DNA of 64,000 nucleotides from NCBI GenBank assembly GCA_041483135.1, contig JBGPFE010000004.1:62001-126000 (forward strand), given 5' to 3'. Numbering within the stretch: position 1 is the first letter of the stretch; each line of letters starts with the position of its first letter. Below are positions 1 to 7,899 of this stretch, piece after piece. The position numbers were made by a program, and so were the translations under genes. Under the pieces are notes generated by a model. The model ran no database searches. It was not told the origin of the DNA and saw only the letters and a list, made by a program, of their open reading frames with translations. The stretch comes from PALSA-1004 sp041483135. Its GTDB lineage: Bacteria > Pseudomonadota > Gammaproteobacteria > Burkholderiales > SG8-41.

Positions 1-87
1 AAATGCGCCTGCCCGTAAATGTTAAGATGATCGGCGCGTTGTGGACGCGGCTTCATTTTCGTCAATACGAATGCTCGATCGCTCGCT

Positions 88-1077
88 ATGAAAGCAGTTC
101 AAATCCAGAAATTCGGCGGCCCGGAAGTCCTCGAAGTCGTGGATCTGCCGGTGCCGGAGCCCAAAGCCGGCGAAGTGCTGGTCAAGATGGCGTACGCGGG
201 AGTCAATTTCACCGATATCTACCGGCGCTCCGGCCATTACGCGGAGTCGCCCACTTATCCGACCAAGTTGCCGGTGGTGCTCGGTCTGGAAGGTTCCGGT
301 ACCGTCGCCGCGGTCGGCGCCGAAGTCACGGGATTGACACCCGGGGCCCGCGTTGCATTCACGCGCGGCAGCGGGGCATACGCCGAGCATGCGAACGTGC
401 CCGCGCGCTATATCGTGCGCATTCCGGACGGCTTGCCGCTCGATGTCGCCGCAGCGTCCATGACTCATGGCATCACAGCGCATTATCTCAGCCACGAGTT
501 CGGCCTGAAGGCGGGCGATACATGCCTGATCCATGCCGGCGCGGGCGGTGTCGGGCAAATGCTGATACAGCTCGCCAAAATGAGAAACGTGCGTGTTATC
601 GCGACGGTAGGCTCGAGTGCCAAGGCCGCTATTGCGCGCGGGCGCGGCGCCGACGAGGTGATTCTCTACCGCGACACCAATTTTCGCGAGGCAGTGCGCA
701 AGTTGACGAACGATCGTGGCGTCGACGTTGTCTTCGATTCCGTGGGGAAAGACACCATACACGGATCGCTGTATTCGCTCAGGCCGCGCGGCACATGCGT
801 GCTGTTCGGGCATACGTCGGGCAAGGTCGATCACTTCGATACCATGGATCTCGCCGAAGCCGGTTCGGTGTTCCTGACGCGGCCGCATATGCAGCATTAT
901 GTGGCGACGCCCGAGGAATACGCGCGGCGTGCCAATGACGTTTTGCGCTGGGTAGCCGAGGGCAGGCTGAAGGTCGCCATCCAGAAAAAATACCGGCTCG
1001 AAGAAGTCGCCGCGGCGCATACCGCGATGGCGGGGCGCCAGACGACAGGCAAGCTATTGCTGGACATGCAGGCCTAG
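88..1077 (+). CDS. NADPH:quinone oxidoreductase (zinc-independent MDR family)
   Basis: This 329-residue protein is a full-length medium-chain dehydrogenase/reductase of the quinone oxidoreductase (QOR) type. These enzymes reduce quinones or enones with NADPH in the cytosol. The start MKAVQIQKFGGPEVLEV is the usual QOR N-terminus. The glycine-rich cofactor loop HAGAGGVGQ lies near residue 152, and SVGKDTI follows in the nucleotide-binding half. The zinc-ligand cysteines of alcohol dehydrogenases are absent. A Bug receptor and a carboxyltransferase homologue follow on the same strand, so a role in a small-acid catabolic cluster is possible. The substrate cannot be read from the sequence. Confidence 0.9.
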   Translation: MKAVQIQKFGGPEVLEVVDLPVPEPKAGEVLVKMAYAGVNFTDIYRRSGHYAESPTYPTKLPVVLGLEGSGTVAAVGAEVTGLTPGARVAFTRGSGAYAEHANVPARYIVRIPDGLPLDVAAASMTHGITAHYLSHEFGLKAGDTCLIHAGAGGVGQMLIQLAKMRNVRVIATVGSSAKAAIARGRGADEVILYRDTNFREAVRKLTNDRGVDVVFDSVGKDTIHGSLYSLRPRGTCVLFGHTSGKVDHFDTMDLAEAGSVFLTRPHMQHYVATPEEYARRANDVLRWVAEGRLKVAIQKKYRLEEVAAAHTAMAGRQTTGKLLLDMQA

Positions 1078-1154
1078 AGCCGGGAAGCGGGCGGCCCCGT
1101 TTATCGCAGCAACGTCTGTGAATGTCGAAATCGAAATCAACAAGGAGGGCGGTC

Positions 1155-2156
1155 ATGACTAACGCAACCCGGTCTTCACCCATGCTGGCGATCGCGCCTG
1201 GATTGTTGCTTGCGCTGACTGTGTGTTCGGCGCAGGCGCAACCGGGGGCGGCCGCGCAGAACTATCCCAGCAAGCCGATCCGCTTCATCGTTCCCTGGGT
1301 GGGAGGGGGAGGCACCGATATCGTGGCCCGGATCATCACGCAGAAGCTGGCGGAGAATCTCGGCCAGCAGATCGTGATCGACAACCGTCCCGGCGCCAAT
1401 GGCGTCATCGGCGCCGAGATCGCGGCGAAAGCTCCGCCCGACGGATATACGATGGTTCTGCACGCGGTCGAGCATTTCATCAACGCGAGCGTCTACCGCG
1501 CGCTGCCGTACGACACGGTAAAGGACATCGCCCCGGTGACGCTGGTCGCCACGCACTATCTGGTGCTGATCGTCAATCCGGCTGCGCCGACGAAATCCGT
1601 CGCCGAGCTCGTTGCGCTTGCGAAATCGAAGCCGCAGGAGGTCAACTTCGGGTCCTGGGGCAACGGGAGTCTCGCGCAGCTGTCCGGTGAACTATTGAAG
1701 ACCACGGCCAAGGTGGACATGACGCACGTGCCGTACAAAGGCGCTCCGCAAGCGGCCACGGACATCATGGCAGGCCGCATCACTTTCATGTTCACGACGA
1801 TGCCGACCGGACTGCCCCTCGTGCAGGCCGGCAGATTGCGGGCCCTCGCCGTGACCAGCGCGCAACGACTCCCGTTTCTTGCCGACGTTCCGACCATGAT
1901 CGAGGCCGGCTATCCTGGCTTCGAGGTCCAGTCCTGGCGGGGATTGTTCGTGCCGGCAGGAACACCCAAGAACATCATCGACAAGCTGCACGATCAAGTC
2001 GTGAAAGTCATGGAGATGCCGGAAGTGCGGCAGCGTGTCCTGACCGCCGGCTTCAGGGTCGTGACTTCCACACCCGCCCAGCTCGGGACTTTCAGCCGAG
2101 CGGAGCTGGCGAAGTGGGCGAAAGTGGTCAAGGAGGCGGGGGTGCGCGTCGAGTAG
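1155..2156 (+). CDS. Bug/TctC-family tripartite tricarboxylate transporter receptor 1
   Basis: This is a periplasmic solute-binding protein of the Bug family, the receptor component of tripartite tricarboxylate transporters that bind small carboxylates. I chose the ATG at 1155 over 1122 because AAGGAGG lies six bases before it and a signal peptide then starts normally (hydrophobic stretch, cleavage near AQA-QPG). Family hallmarks are YPSKPIRFIVPW, IDNRPGANG, APPDGYT and VPYKGAPQA. The mature protein is of normal length, about 300 residues. It lies between the quinone reductase and the carboxyltransferase gene. The ligand is unknown. Confidence 0.92.
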   Translation: MTNATRSSPMLAIAPGLLLALTVCSAQAQPGAAAQNYPSKPIRFIVPWVGGGGTDIVARIITQKLAENLGQQIVIDNRPGANGVIGAEIAAKAPPDGYTMVLHAVEHFINASVYRALPYDTVKDIAPVTLVATHYLVLIVNPAAPTKSVAELVALAKSKPQEVNFGSWGNGSLAQLSGELLKTTAKVDMTHVPYKGAPQAATDIMAGRITFMFTTMPTGLPLVQAGRLRALAVTSAQRLPFLADVPTMIEAGYPGFEVQSWRGLFVPAGTPKNIIDKLHDQVVKVMEMPEVRQRVLTAGFRVVTSTPAQLGTFSRAELAKWAKVVKEAGVRVE

Positions 2157-2236
2157 GTGAATTGCCGGATCCGGCGAATTCGCAATCCGAACCCAACCAG
2201 ACCCTGCATGGCCCCTCGAGCCGCGCCGCACACACC

Positions 2237-3994
2237 ATGACTTCACCCCGCGAAGATGTCCGGAAGATACTGGCGATTCTCGACGAATCCGATTGCAGGC
2301 AAGCGCGCATAGAGTTCGGCGACCTGAAACTCGATTTGCGCAGGCGCGGGGACGCGGCGGGTTTCGAAATCATGGGTCCGCACGAAAAGGCGGAGGATCG
2401 GCAAGCATCCCTGCCGGTTGCGAATGTTGCCGGCAAAGAGCCGATTGCATCGGCTGCGCCGGCGCAATCCAGTGCACGTCGGAAAAAAGCGATACCGAAA
2501 GGCGTTGTCGCGGCAGCTTCGCCGAAGCCGCGCAAGAGCGCTTCGCGAGTGGTGAAATTCATGGACACGACGCTGCGCGATGCGCACCAGTCGCTGTGGG
2601 CGACGCGCATGACGACAGCGATGATGCTGCCGGTGGCGGAGCGCCTGGACCGGATCGGTTACGACGCGATCGACCTGATGGGATTGATCCAGTTCGACGT
2701 CGCAGTCCGGTACTTGAAAGAGGATCCGTGGAAGCGGGTGCGTCTCATACGCGAGAAAATTACCCGCACCCCGATGCAGGCGTCGGTTCGCAGCAAGAGC
2801 CTCACTGGCTTCGGCGTCGTTCCGAACGACATCTTGCTGCTGTGGACCGAGCGGCTGATCGCCAACGGCCTCAAGCGGATACGCGCATTCGACGCTCTGG
2901 CGGATCTCGACAACATCGTCCACATACTCAGGTTCGCGAAGGAACAGGGCGCCTACACGGTGGGGGCGCTCGTGTACGGCCACAGCCCGGTGCATACGGA
3001 CGAGCTCTACGTGAGCAAGGTCAAGGAGTTGATCGAGCGCACCAGCGTCGATGCGATCATGCTGAAGGACGCATGCGGCCTGCTGACTCCCGACCGCATA
3101 CGCACGCTCGTCCCCGCGATGAAGAAGGTCATGGGCAAAGTGCCGCTGGAGCTACACAGCCACTGTCTCACCGGCTTAGCGCCGCTGGTGTACCTCGAGG
3201 GCGTCAAGCTCGGCGTCGACCAGGTGCATACGTCGATTGCTCCTCTCGCCAACGGGCCGGCGCAGCCCGCGACGCAAACGATCGCGAGAAACCTGCGCGC
3301 GATGGGTTATACGGCCGCGCTCGACGACAAGCTTATCGGTGAAGTGAGCGAGCACTTTCGCATGGTCACGGAACAGGAAGGCATGCCGCTGGGCGTGCCG
3401 ATGGAATACGACGCTTTCCATTTCGAGCACCAGGTTCCCGGGGGCATGCTGACGAACTTCAAGTTTCAGCTTACGCAAGCGGGGCTCTTCCACCGGTATA
3501 ACGACACGCTCGAAGAGTGCGCGCGCATACGGCGGGAGCTGGGCTGGCCCATCATGGTGACGCCATTTGCTCAGTTGGTTGGAACGCAGGCGGTGCTCAA
3601 CGTCATTCAAGGTGAGCGCTACCGGACCGTGCCGGATGAAGTCAAGCAGTACGCGCTCGGGTACTACGGCAAGCTGCTAGCGCCGATCGAGCCGAACGTG
3701 CTGGACCGGATTATCGAAAACGGCTCGAAACAAATCCCGCTGGAGCTCCGGCCTCTCGATCCCGGCGTGCCGGGCCTCAGAAAGAAGTATCCGGACATGA
3801 GCGATGACGAGAGGCTGCTGCGGTACTCGTTTGCCGGATCCCAGGTGGATCAGATGCAGGCTGCGGGCCCGACGATAACCCATTACGATTTCAACAAACC
3901 CCTGCTGCATCTTCTGAACGAGCTGACGAAACGCCGCGAGTACAAGCACGTTTACGTCCAGAAAGGACCGGTCCGCCTGGAGCTCGACAGATGA
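2237..3994 (+). CDS. PycB/OadA-type carboxyltransferase homologue without a biotin domain
   Basis: The 585-residue protein carries the HMGL-like TIM barrel and conserved carboxylase domain of pyruvate carboxylase subunit B and oxaloacetate decarboxylase alpha. DTTLRDAHQS opens the barrel near residue 113. Metal-binding HSH, PLANGPAQPATQT and HQVPGGMLTNF are present. Relatives usually end in a biotinyl domain with an AMKM lysine, but here the chain ends at LELDR with none. Residues 1-40 instead resemble the N-terminus of biotin carboxyl carrier protein (a DVRKIL..LDES..RIEFGDLKL pattern), followed by an Ala/Lys-rich linker. The ATG at 2237 is preferred over 2114, which lies inside the Bug gene. 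No biotin carboxylase or separate carrier is nearby, so activity is uncertain. Confidence 0.85.
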   Translation: MTSPREDVRKILAILDESDCRQARIEFGDLKLDLRRRGDAAGFEIMGPHEKAEDRQASLPVANVAGKEPIASAAPAQSSARRKKAIPKGVVAAASPKPRKSASRVVKFMDTTLRDAHQSLWATRMTTAMMLPVAERLDRIGYDAIDLMGLIQFDVAVRYLKEDPWKRVRLIREKITRTPMQASVRSKSLTGFGVVPNDILLLWTERLIANGLKRIRAFDALADLDNIVHILRFAKEQGAYTVGALVYGHSPVHTDELYVSKVKELIERTSVDAIMLKDACGLLTPDRIRTLVPAMKKVMGKVPLELHSHCLTGLAPLVYLEGVKLGVDQVHTSIAPLANGPAQPATQTIARNLRAMGYTAALDDKLIGEVSEHFRMVTEQEGMPLGVPMEYDAFHFEHQVPGGMLTNFKFQLTQAGLFHRYNDTLEECARIRRELGWPIMVTPFAQLVGTQAVLNVIQGERYRTVPDEVKQYALGYYGKLLAPIEPNVLDRIIENGSKQIPLELRPLDPGVPGLRKKYPDMSDDERLLRYSFAGSQVDQMQAAGPTITHYDFNKPLLHLLNELTKRREYKHVYVQKGPVRLELDR

Positions 3995-4187
3995 TGGGAC
4001 AAGGCGGCCGATTGCGCATAGCGTCAGCCGATCCGCCGCCTCGGAATAAATAAACAAGCTGCGGCACAGTCATTTTCACTTCATCAACGCATGGATTCCG
4101 GCGACGGCCCGGAAATGCGCCGGCTCTTCGTCGCGATACCGCCACCTCTTCCGTATTCCGGCATGCGGCCCCGGTTGCACCCGCGGC

Positions 4188-4206
4188 GTATATGATGGTA
4201 ATATAC
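4188..4206. promoter_or_regulatory. Inverted repeat, probable BrnTA operator
   Basis: Perfect 6 bp arms GTATAT and ATATAC are separated by 7 bp and end four bases before the brnT start. BrnTA operons are known to be autoregulated by the antitoxin, and the position fits that role. The assignment is inferred from location. Confidence 0.5.
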
Positions 4207-4210
4207 AGCG

Positions 4211-4510
4211 ATGATCGATTTCGGACGCGTCGCAGGGTTCGACTGGGATCACGGCAACGATCGCAAGAATGAACGGCATGGCGTTTCCCGCGCCGAAGCG
4301 GAACAAGTATTTTTCGATTCGCAACTGCTGGTCGTGGCGGACGACAGGCACTCGGAAGCCGAACCGCGATTTCACGGCCTCGGGACGACTGCCGCCGGAA
4401 AGCTGCTCCACGTGACATTCACCGTTCGCCTCGATGGCACGAAGATTCGCGTCATCTCCGCGCGCGACGCGAGCCGCAAGGAAAGGACTATTTATGAGCA
4501 AGCAACGTAA
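4211..4510 (+). CDS. brnT: BrnT-family ribonuclease toxin
   Basis: This 99-residue protein is the toxin of a type II BrnTA module, a RelE-fold ribonuclease that cuts mRNA. The family pattern is clear: FDWDHGNDRKNERHG at the start, AEQVFFD in the middle and IRVISARDASRKERTIYE at the end. The last 17 bases overlap the antitoxin gene, the normal toxin-first order of brnTA. No truncation is seen. The operator-like dyad immediately upstream supports autoregulation. Confidence 0.88.
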   Translation: MIDFGRVAGFDWDHGNDRKNERHGVSRAEAEQVFFDSQLLVVADDRHSEAEPRFHGLGTTAAGKLLHVTFTVRLDGTKIRVISARDASRKERTIYEQAT

Positions 4511-4763
4511 AGCCGTTCCGCAATTCAAATCCGAAGCGGCGGAACGCAGGTTCTGGGAAGCGCGCGACAGCGCTGCGCTCGTCGATTGGTCGAAAGCGAA
4601 GCGCACGATTTTTCCCAACCTCAAGCCGACGACGCAGAGCATCTCGCTGCGCCTGCCGGTCCATTTGCTCGAGCGCATCAAGGCCGCGGCGAACGCGCGC
4701 GACGTGCCGTATCAATCCCTCATCAAGGTCTGGCTCGAGGAAAAAACGAAGAAGTCGGCGTGA
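4494..4763 (+). CDS. brnA: BrnA-type / CopG-like antitoxin
   Basis: The antitoxin partner of BrnT has 89 residues from the ATG at 4494, which follows AAGGAAAGGA. The N-terminal part (residues 1-40) should wrap the toxin. The C-terminal part TTQSISLRLPVHLLERIKAA followed by NARDVPYQSLIK matches the RHH-like DNA-binding end of CopG antitoxins. A longer in-frame start at 4434 lies deep in brnT and lacks a Shine-Dalgarno sequence. Neutralisation of BrnT and repression of the operon are family knowledge. Confidence 0.85.
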   Translation: MSKQRKAVPQFKSEAAERRFWEARDSAALVDWSKAKRTIFPNLKPTTQSISLRLPVHLLERIKAAANARDVPYQSLIKVWLEEKTKKSA

Positions 4764-4799
4764 TGCAAGCGGGAGAGGAATTTTCTTCATCCTTCATCC

Positions 4800-5024
4800 G
4801 TGCCTGAGTGATCGAGCAATTGAGCGATTGAGTGCTTGGGTAATAGGCAATGGGGAAGCGCACTCGCAACCCGCAACTCGCAACTTGAACTAACCCTTCG
4901 CTCCTTCACTCCCTCACTCCTTCACTCATTCACTCATTCACGCCTCACTCGCGCAGCGCACCAGGGATCCAGGGCATTGCGTTCATCGAGAGCCGCCTGA
5001 AACCGTGGTCTGTCCCCGATTGCT
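4800..5024. repeat. Composite 7-8 bp tandem-repeat tract (site 1) with conserved end module
   Basis: Directly after brnA the gap shows, in order: octamers of the GAGTGATC/GAGCGATT type, one GGGTAATAGGCAATGGGG unit, CGCAACCCGCAACTCG units and repeated CCTTCACT units. A conserved module at 4944-5023 follows (GGGATCCAGGGCATTGCG, then GAAACCGTGGTCTGTCCC). The same order recurs at several other gaps in the window. The remaining bases to 5199 hold no gene that I can recognise. Confidence 0.75.
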
Positions 5025-5199
5025 TCCAGTCGGGCGCAACACCGGATCGATTGTCCGGCCTTATGTGCGCTGCCGAACAGATCACCCCGCGAGAAACGGA
5101 AATAATGGTTTCGCAGATAAAGCCGCCAGCAGCCCGATATTCGGTACTGGCCTGTCTCCGATCGTCATACCTTATGATTTACTCGAGAAGGAGCTTGTG

Positions 5200-5361
5200 A
5201 TGAACCCCGTAAATTCCGCAATTGGCGTTGCGCTTTTTGCATTGGGTTCAGACGCTGTCTCACCGTCAACCAGCCGCTCCAGCCTGTCGGTTGGAAGTAC
5301 TTACCGGAGTATTTCGATTCTTGAATTCAAAGGCGCAAGCTACCAAGGGGATTTCCTATGA
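5200..5361 (+). CDS. Small ORF translationally coupled to the FecR/DUF6600 gene
   Basis: This possible 53-residue protein starts at an ATG preceded by GAGAAGGAGCTTGTG, a strong ribosome-binding site. Its TGA stop overlaps the ATG of the next gene as ATGA. Residues 1-22 are mildly hydrophobic (VNSAIGVALFALGSDAV). The rest is Ser-rich and matches no family I know. The overlap and ribosome-binding site suggest a coupled leader ORF or a small protein. It may also be only a spacer. Confidence 0.4.
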   Translation: MNPVNSAIGVALFALGSDAVSPSTSRSSLSVGSTYRSISILEFKGASYQGDFL

Positions 5362-7706
5362 AGCTCGATACGGCGCAGTCTTTGCACGTGGCCGTGCAAG
5401 AAAAACTTTCTCGTAATCGCGTTATTGCATTGCTGTTCGGCGCCGCCACGTTGCTGTTGGCGGGCTGGGCCGGCGCCGACCCGCCAGCACGCGTCGCGCG
5501 CCTGGGCTATATCAGCGGCGCCGTAAGCTTCTCGCCGGCCGGCGAGGACAATTGGGTGGAGGCGGCAATAAACCGGCCATTGATCACAGGCGACCGGTTG
5601 TGGGTGGATGCCGGCGCGCGTGCCGAGCTGCAGGTCGGCTCGGCCGTGTTCTACATGGGCGGCAGCACCAGCGTGACGCTGCTCAATCTCGACAACCGCG
5701 TCGCGCAACTGCAGCTGGCGCAGGGCACGCTGAACGTTCGGGTGCGGCGCCTCGGTCCGCGAGAAGTGATCGAGGTCGACACGCCGAATCTCGCGTATTC
5801 GATTCGCCGGCCAGGCGGATACCGGGTCGATGTCGATCCGGCCGGCAATGCGACGACCGTCGCAGCGCGCGACGGCCAGGCCGAGGTCTATGGCGAAGGC
5901 GCGTCGTACCTCGTCAATGCCGGGCAGACCTACCGTTACTACGGGACTAACTTGAGCGACTACGATTACCTCGAGGCGCCGCGGGCCGACGAGTTCGACA
6001 GCTGGTCCGACGACCGCAATCGCCGCGGCGACAATTCGCCTTCCGCACGCTACGTTTCGCGCGATGTGATCGGCTACGAGGACCTGGACGAGCACGGCAG
6101 CTGGCGCCCCGCCGCGGGCTACGGCAACGTGTGGTTCCCGAATCGCGTCGCGGCTGGCTGGGCGCCGTACCACGACGGACATTGGTCGTGGGTCGAGCCG
6201 TGGGGCTGGACCTGGATTGACGACGCGCCGTGGGGATTCGCGGTATCGCACTACGGCCGCTGGGCCAATCTCGGCGGAAACTGGGGCTGGGTTCCGGGGC
6301 CGGTCCGCGCGCAGCCCGTGTACGCGCCGGCGCTGGTCGCGTTCATCGGCGGTGTCAGTTTCAGCCTGGCGCTTTCCAGCGGCAATGCCGGCAGCGTGGG
6401 ATGGTTTCCGCTCGGCCCGCGCGACGTTTATCGGCCTTCATACCCGGTGAGCCGCACGTATTTCAACAACGTCAATACCAGCAATACGACGGTCAACAAC
6501 ACGACCATCACCAACGTGTACAACAACACCAAAGTGACCAACATCACCTACGTCAATCAGCGGGTGCCCGGCGCGGTCATCGCCGTGCCGGCGAATGCGT
6601 TCGCGCAATCGCATCCTGTCAGGAAAGCCGCAATCCCGGTGTCGAAAGAGATGATGGCGAAAGCGCCGGTCACGCCGGTCGCTGGCGTAGCGCCCATGCA
6701 GACCAGCGTGCATGGTGGAGCGCCCCCGGGCCGCAAGCCGCCGGCAGAAGCGCAGGCGCGACCGGTCGTGGCGAAAGAACGGCCGCCCTCTGCGCCCATC
6801 CCGTTTGCGGCAAAGGAGCGCTCGCTCGCGGCGCATCCTGGCAAGCCGCTCGATGCGGCAGCGCTCGCGGCCGTAAAACCCGCCGCGCCCGCGCCGGCAC
6901 CGGCCGTCAAAGTCGTCAGTCCTCCCACGCAACCTGCGGCAGCGCCACCGCCCAAGCAGGCAGTTGCTCCTGGAGCGCCGCGGCCGACCGAAGCGCAGAA
7001 GGGTACGCAGTCACCCGATGCAGAGAAGGGGCGGCCACGGGACGGGAAGAAGGGGCCGCAACCACCCGATGCGCAAAAAGGATCACAGTTCGACGGGAAG
7101 AAAGGTCCGGCGTCGGCCGAAACGAAGAAAGGGCCGCAGCCACCCGAAGCGCAGAAGGCGCCGCAACCTCCAGTAAGCGCACCGCAGCCAGCGGTGAGCG
7201 TGCCGCGACCGCCGGAAGTGCAGAAGGGACCGCCGCCCGAAGCGAAGAAACCGCCGCAGCCACCCGAAGCGCAGAAGGCGCCGCAACCTCCAGTAAGCGC
7301 ACCGCAGTCAGCGGTGAGCGTGCCGCGACCGCCGGAAACGCCGAAAGGCCCGCCGCCCGAAGCGCAGAAGGGACCGCCCCCCGAAGCGCAGAAACGACCG
7401 CAACCTCCCGAAGCGCAGAAGGGACCGCCGCCCGAAGCGCAGAAACGACCGCAACCGCCCGAAGCGCAGAAGGGACCGCCGCCCGAAGCGCAGAAACGAC
7501 CGCAACCGCCCGAAGCGCAGAAGGCGCCACCACCGGTGAACGTGCCGCGGCCGCCTGAAGCACAGAAAGCACCGCAGCCACCCGAAGTGCGGAAGGCACC
7601 GCCGCCGCCAGCGGCCGCGCCGAAGCCGCCGGCACCGCCGCCGGACAAGGGCGAGAAGAAGAAAGACGAAAAGAAGGACGAGAAGAAGGACGAGAAGAAG
7701 GAGTAA
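5358..7706 (+). CDS. FecR-domain / DUF6600 protein with long Pro-Glu-Ala-Gln-Lys repeat tail
   Basis: The 782-residue exported protein has a signal segment at residues 20-37 (IALLFGAATLLLAGWAGA). A FecR-like domain follows (VARLGYISGAVSFSPAG, then SYLVNAGQTYRYYG near 190). Around 250-315 is a Trp/Gly/His-rich DUF6600 segment (HGSWRPAAGYGNVWFPN, WGWTWIDDAPWGFAVSHYG). Residues from about 410 on are low complexity: proline-rich, then tandem PPEAQK units and a Lys/Asp/Glu tail. FecR folds bind periplasmic partners in iron sensing, but no TonB receptor or sigma factor is adjacent, so that role is not implied. The repeat tail suggests an envelope-spanning or wall-binding extension. Confidence 0.82.
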   Translation: MKLDTAQSLHVAVQEKLSRNRVIALLFGAATLLLAGWAGADPPARVARLGYISGAVSFSPAGEDNWVEAAINRPLITGDRLWVDAGARAELQVGSAVFYMGGSTSVTLLNLDNRVAQLQLAQGTLNVRVRRLGPREVIEVDTPNLAYSIRRPGGYRVDVDPAGNATTVAARDGQAEVYGEGASYLVNAGQTYRYYGTNLSDYDYLEAPRADEFDSWSDDRNRRGDNSPSARYVSRDVIGYEDLDEHGSWRPAAGYGNVWFPNRVAAGWAPYHDGHWSWVEPWGWTWIDDAPWGFAVSHYGRWANLGGNWGWVPGPVRAQPVYAPALVAFIGGVSFSLALSSGNAGSVGWFPLGPRDVYRPSYPVSRTYFNNVNTSNTTVNNTTITNVYNNTKVTNITYVNQRVPGAVIAVPANAFAQSHPVRKAAIPVSKEMMAKAPVTPVAGVAPMQTSVHGGAPPGRKPPAEAQARPVVAKERPPSAPIPFAAKERSLAAHPGKPLDAAALAAVKPAAPAPAPAVKVVSPPTQPAAAPPPKQAVAPGAPRPTEAQKGTQSPDAEKGRPRDGKKGPQPPDAQKGSQFDGKKGPASAETKKGPQPPEAQKAPQPPVSAPQPAVSVPRPPEVQKGPPPEAKKPPQPPEAQKAPQPPVSAPQSAVSVPRPPETPKGPPPEAQKGPPPEAQKRPQPPEAQKGPPPEAQKRPQPPEAQKGPPPEAQKRPQPPEAQKAPPPVNVPRPPEAQKAPQPPEVRKAPPPPAAAPKPPAPPPDKGEKKKDEKKDEKKDEKKE
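7142..7520 (+). repeat. Tandem repeats inside the DUF6600 gene tail
   Basis: An about 78 bp unit at 7142-7219 recurs almost unchanged at 7262-7339, a 120 bp period. Three 51 bp copies then follow at 7368, 7419 and 7470, each encoding KGPPPEAQKRPQPPEAQ. Near-identity at DNA level implies recent expansion, so copy number may vary between strains. Confidence 0.85.
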
Positions 7707-7760
7707 GAAGCGAAGAACTGCTGATGCAGCGCCGGTAAATCAACGAAACCGGCGCTGGAG

Positions 7761-7790
7761 AAAATGGGGGCGAGCGGCCCCCATTTTTTT
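7761..7790 (+). terminator. Rho-independent terminator after the DUF6600 gene
   Basis: Perfect 11 bp arms AAAATGGGGGC and GCCCCCATTTT enclose the loop GAGCG and run into a T tract. It lies 55 bases after the stop codon and is the clearest intrinsic terminator in the window. Confidence 0.9.
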
Positions 7791-7800
7791 ATTTGAAGCA

Positions 7801-7889
7801 GATAAACAGGGTCAGCGTGATTTTTTCGTGGCTGCGAGACGCAAAAATTCTAACCGCGACTGAGAAATGTCACTCTGACCTTATTTATC
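7801..7889. repeat. 89 bp element with 20 bp terminal inverted repeats (REP/MITE-like)
   Basis: The left end GATAAACAGGGTCAGCGTGA (7801-7820) pairs with the reverse complement of 7870-7889, GATAAATAAGGTCAGAGTGA, at 17 of 20 positions. The interior has no ORF. It sits between the terminator and a convergent gene end. GGTCTGACCCT at 10926 may be a related solo end. Confidence 0.6.
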
Positions 7890-7899
7890 CACGCTGATA

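Noticed and set aside
4022..4187. Minus-strand frame ending ...EEPAHFRAVAGIHALMK before brnT
   Set aside because: It looked like a possible gene remnant, but I could not match it to a family and it has no start signal.
6557..7648. 363-codon minus-strand frame with repeated GGCGAFCASGG
   Set aside because: Mirror of the PPEAQK repeats in the plus-strand gene; low complexity only.
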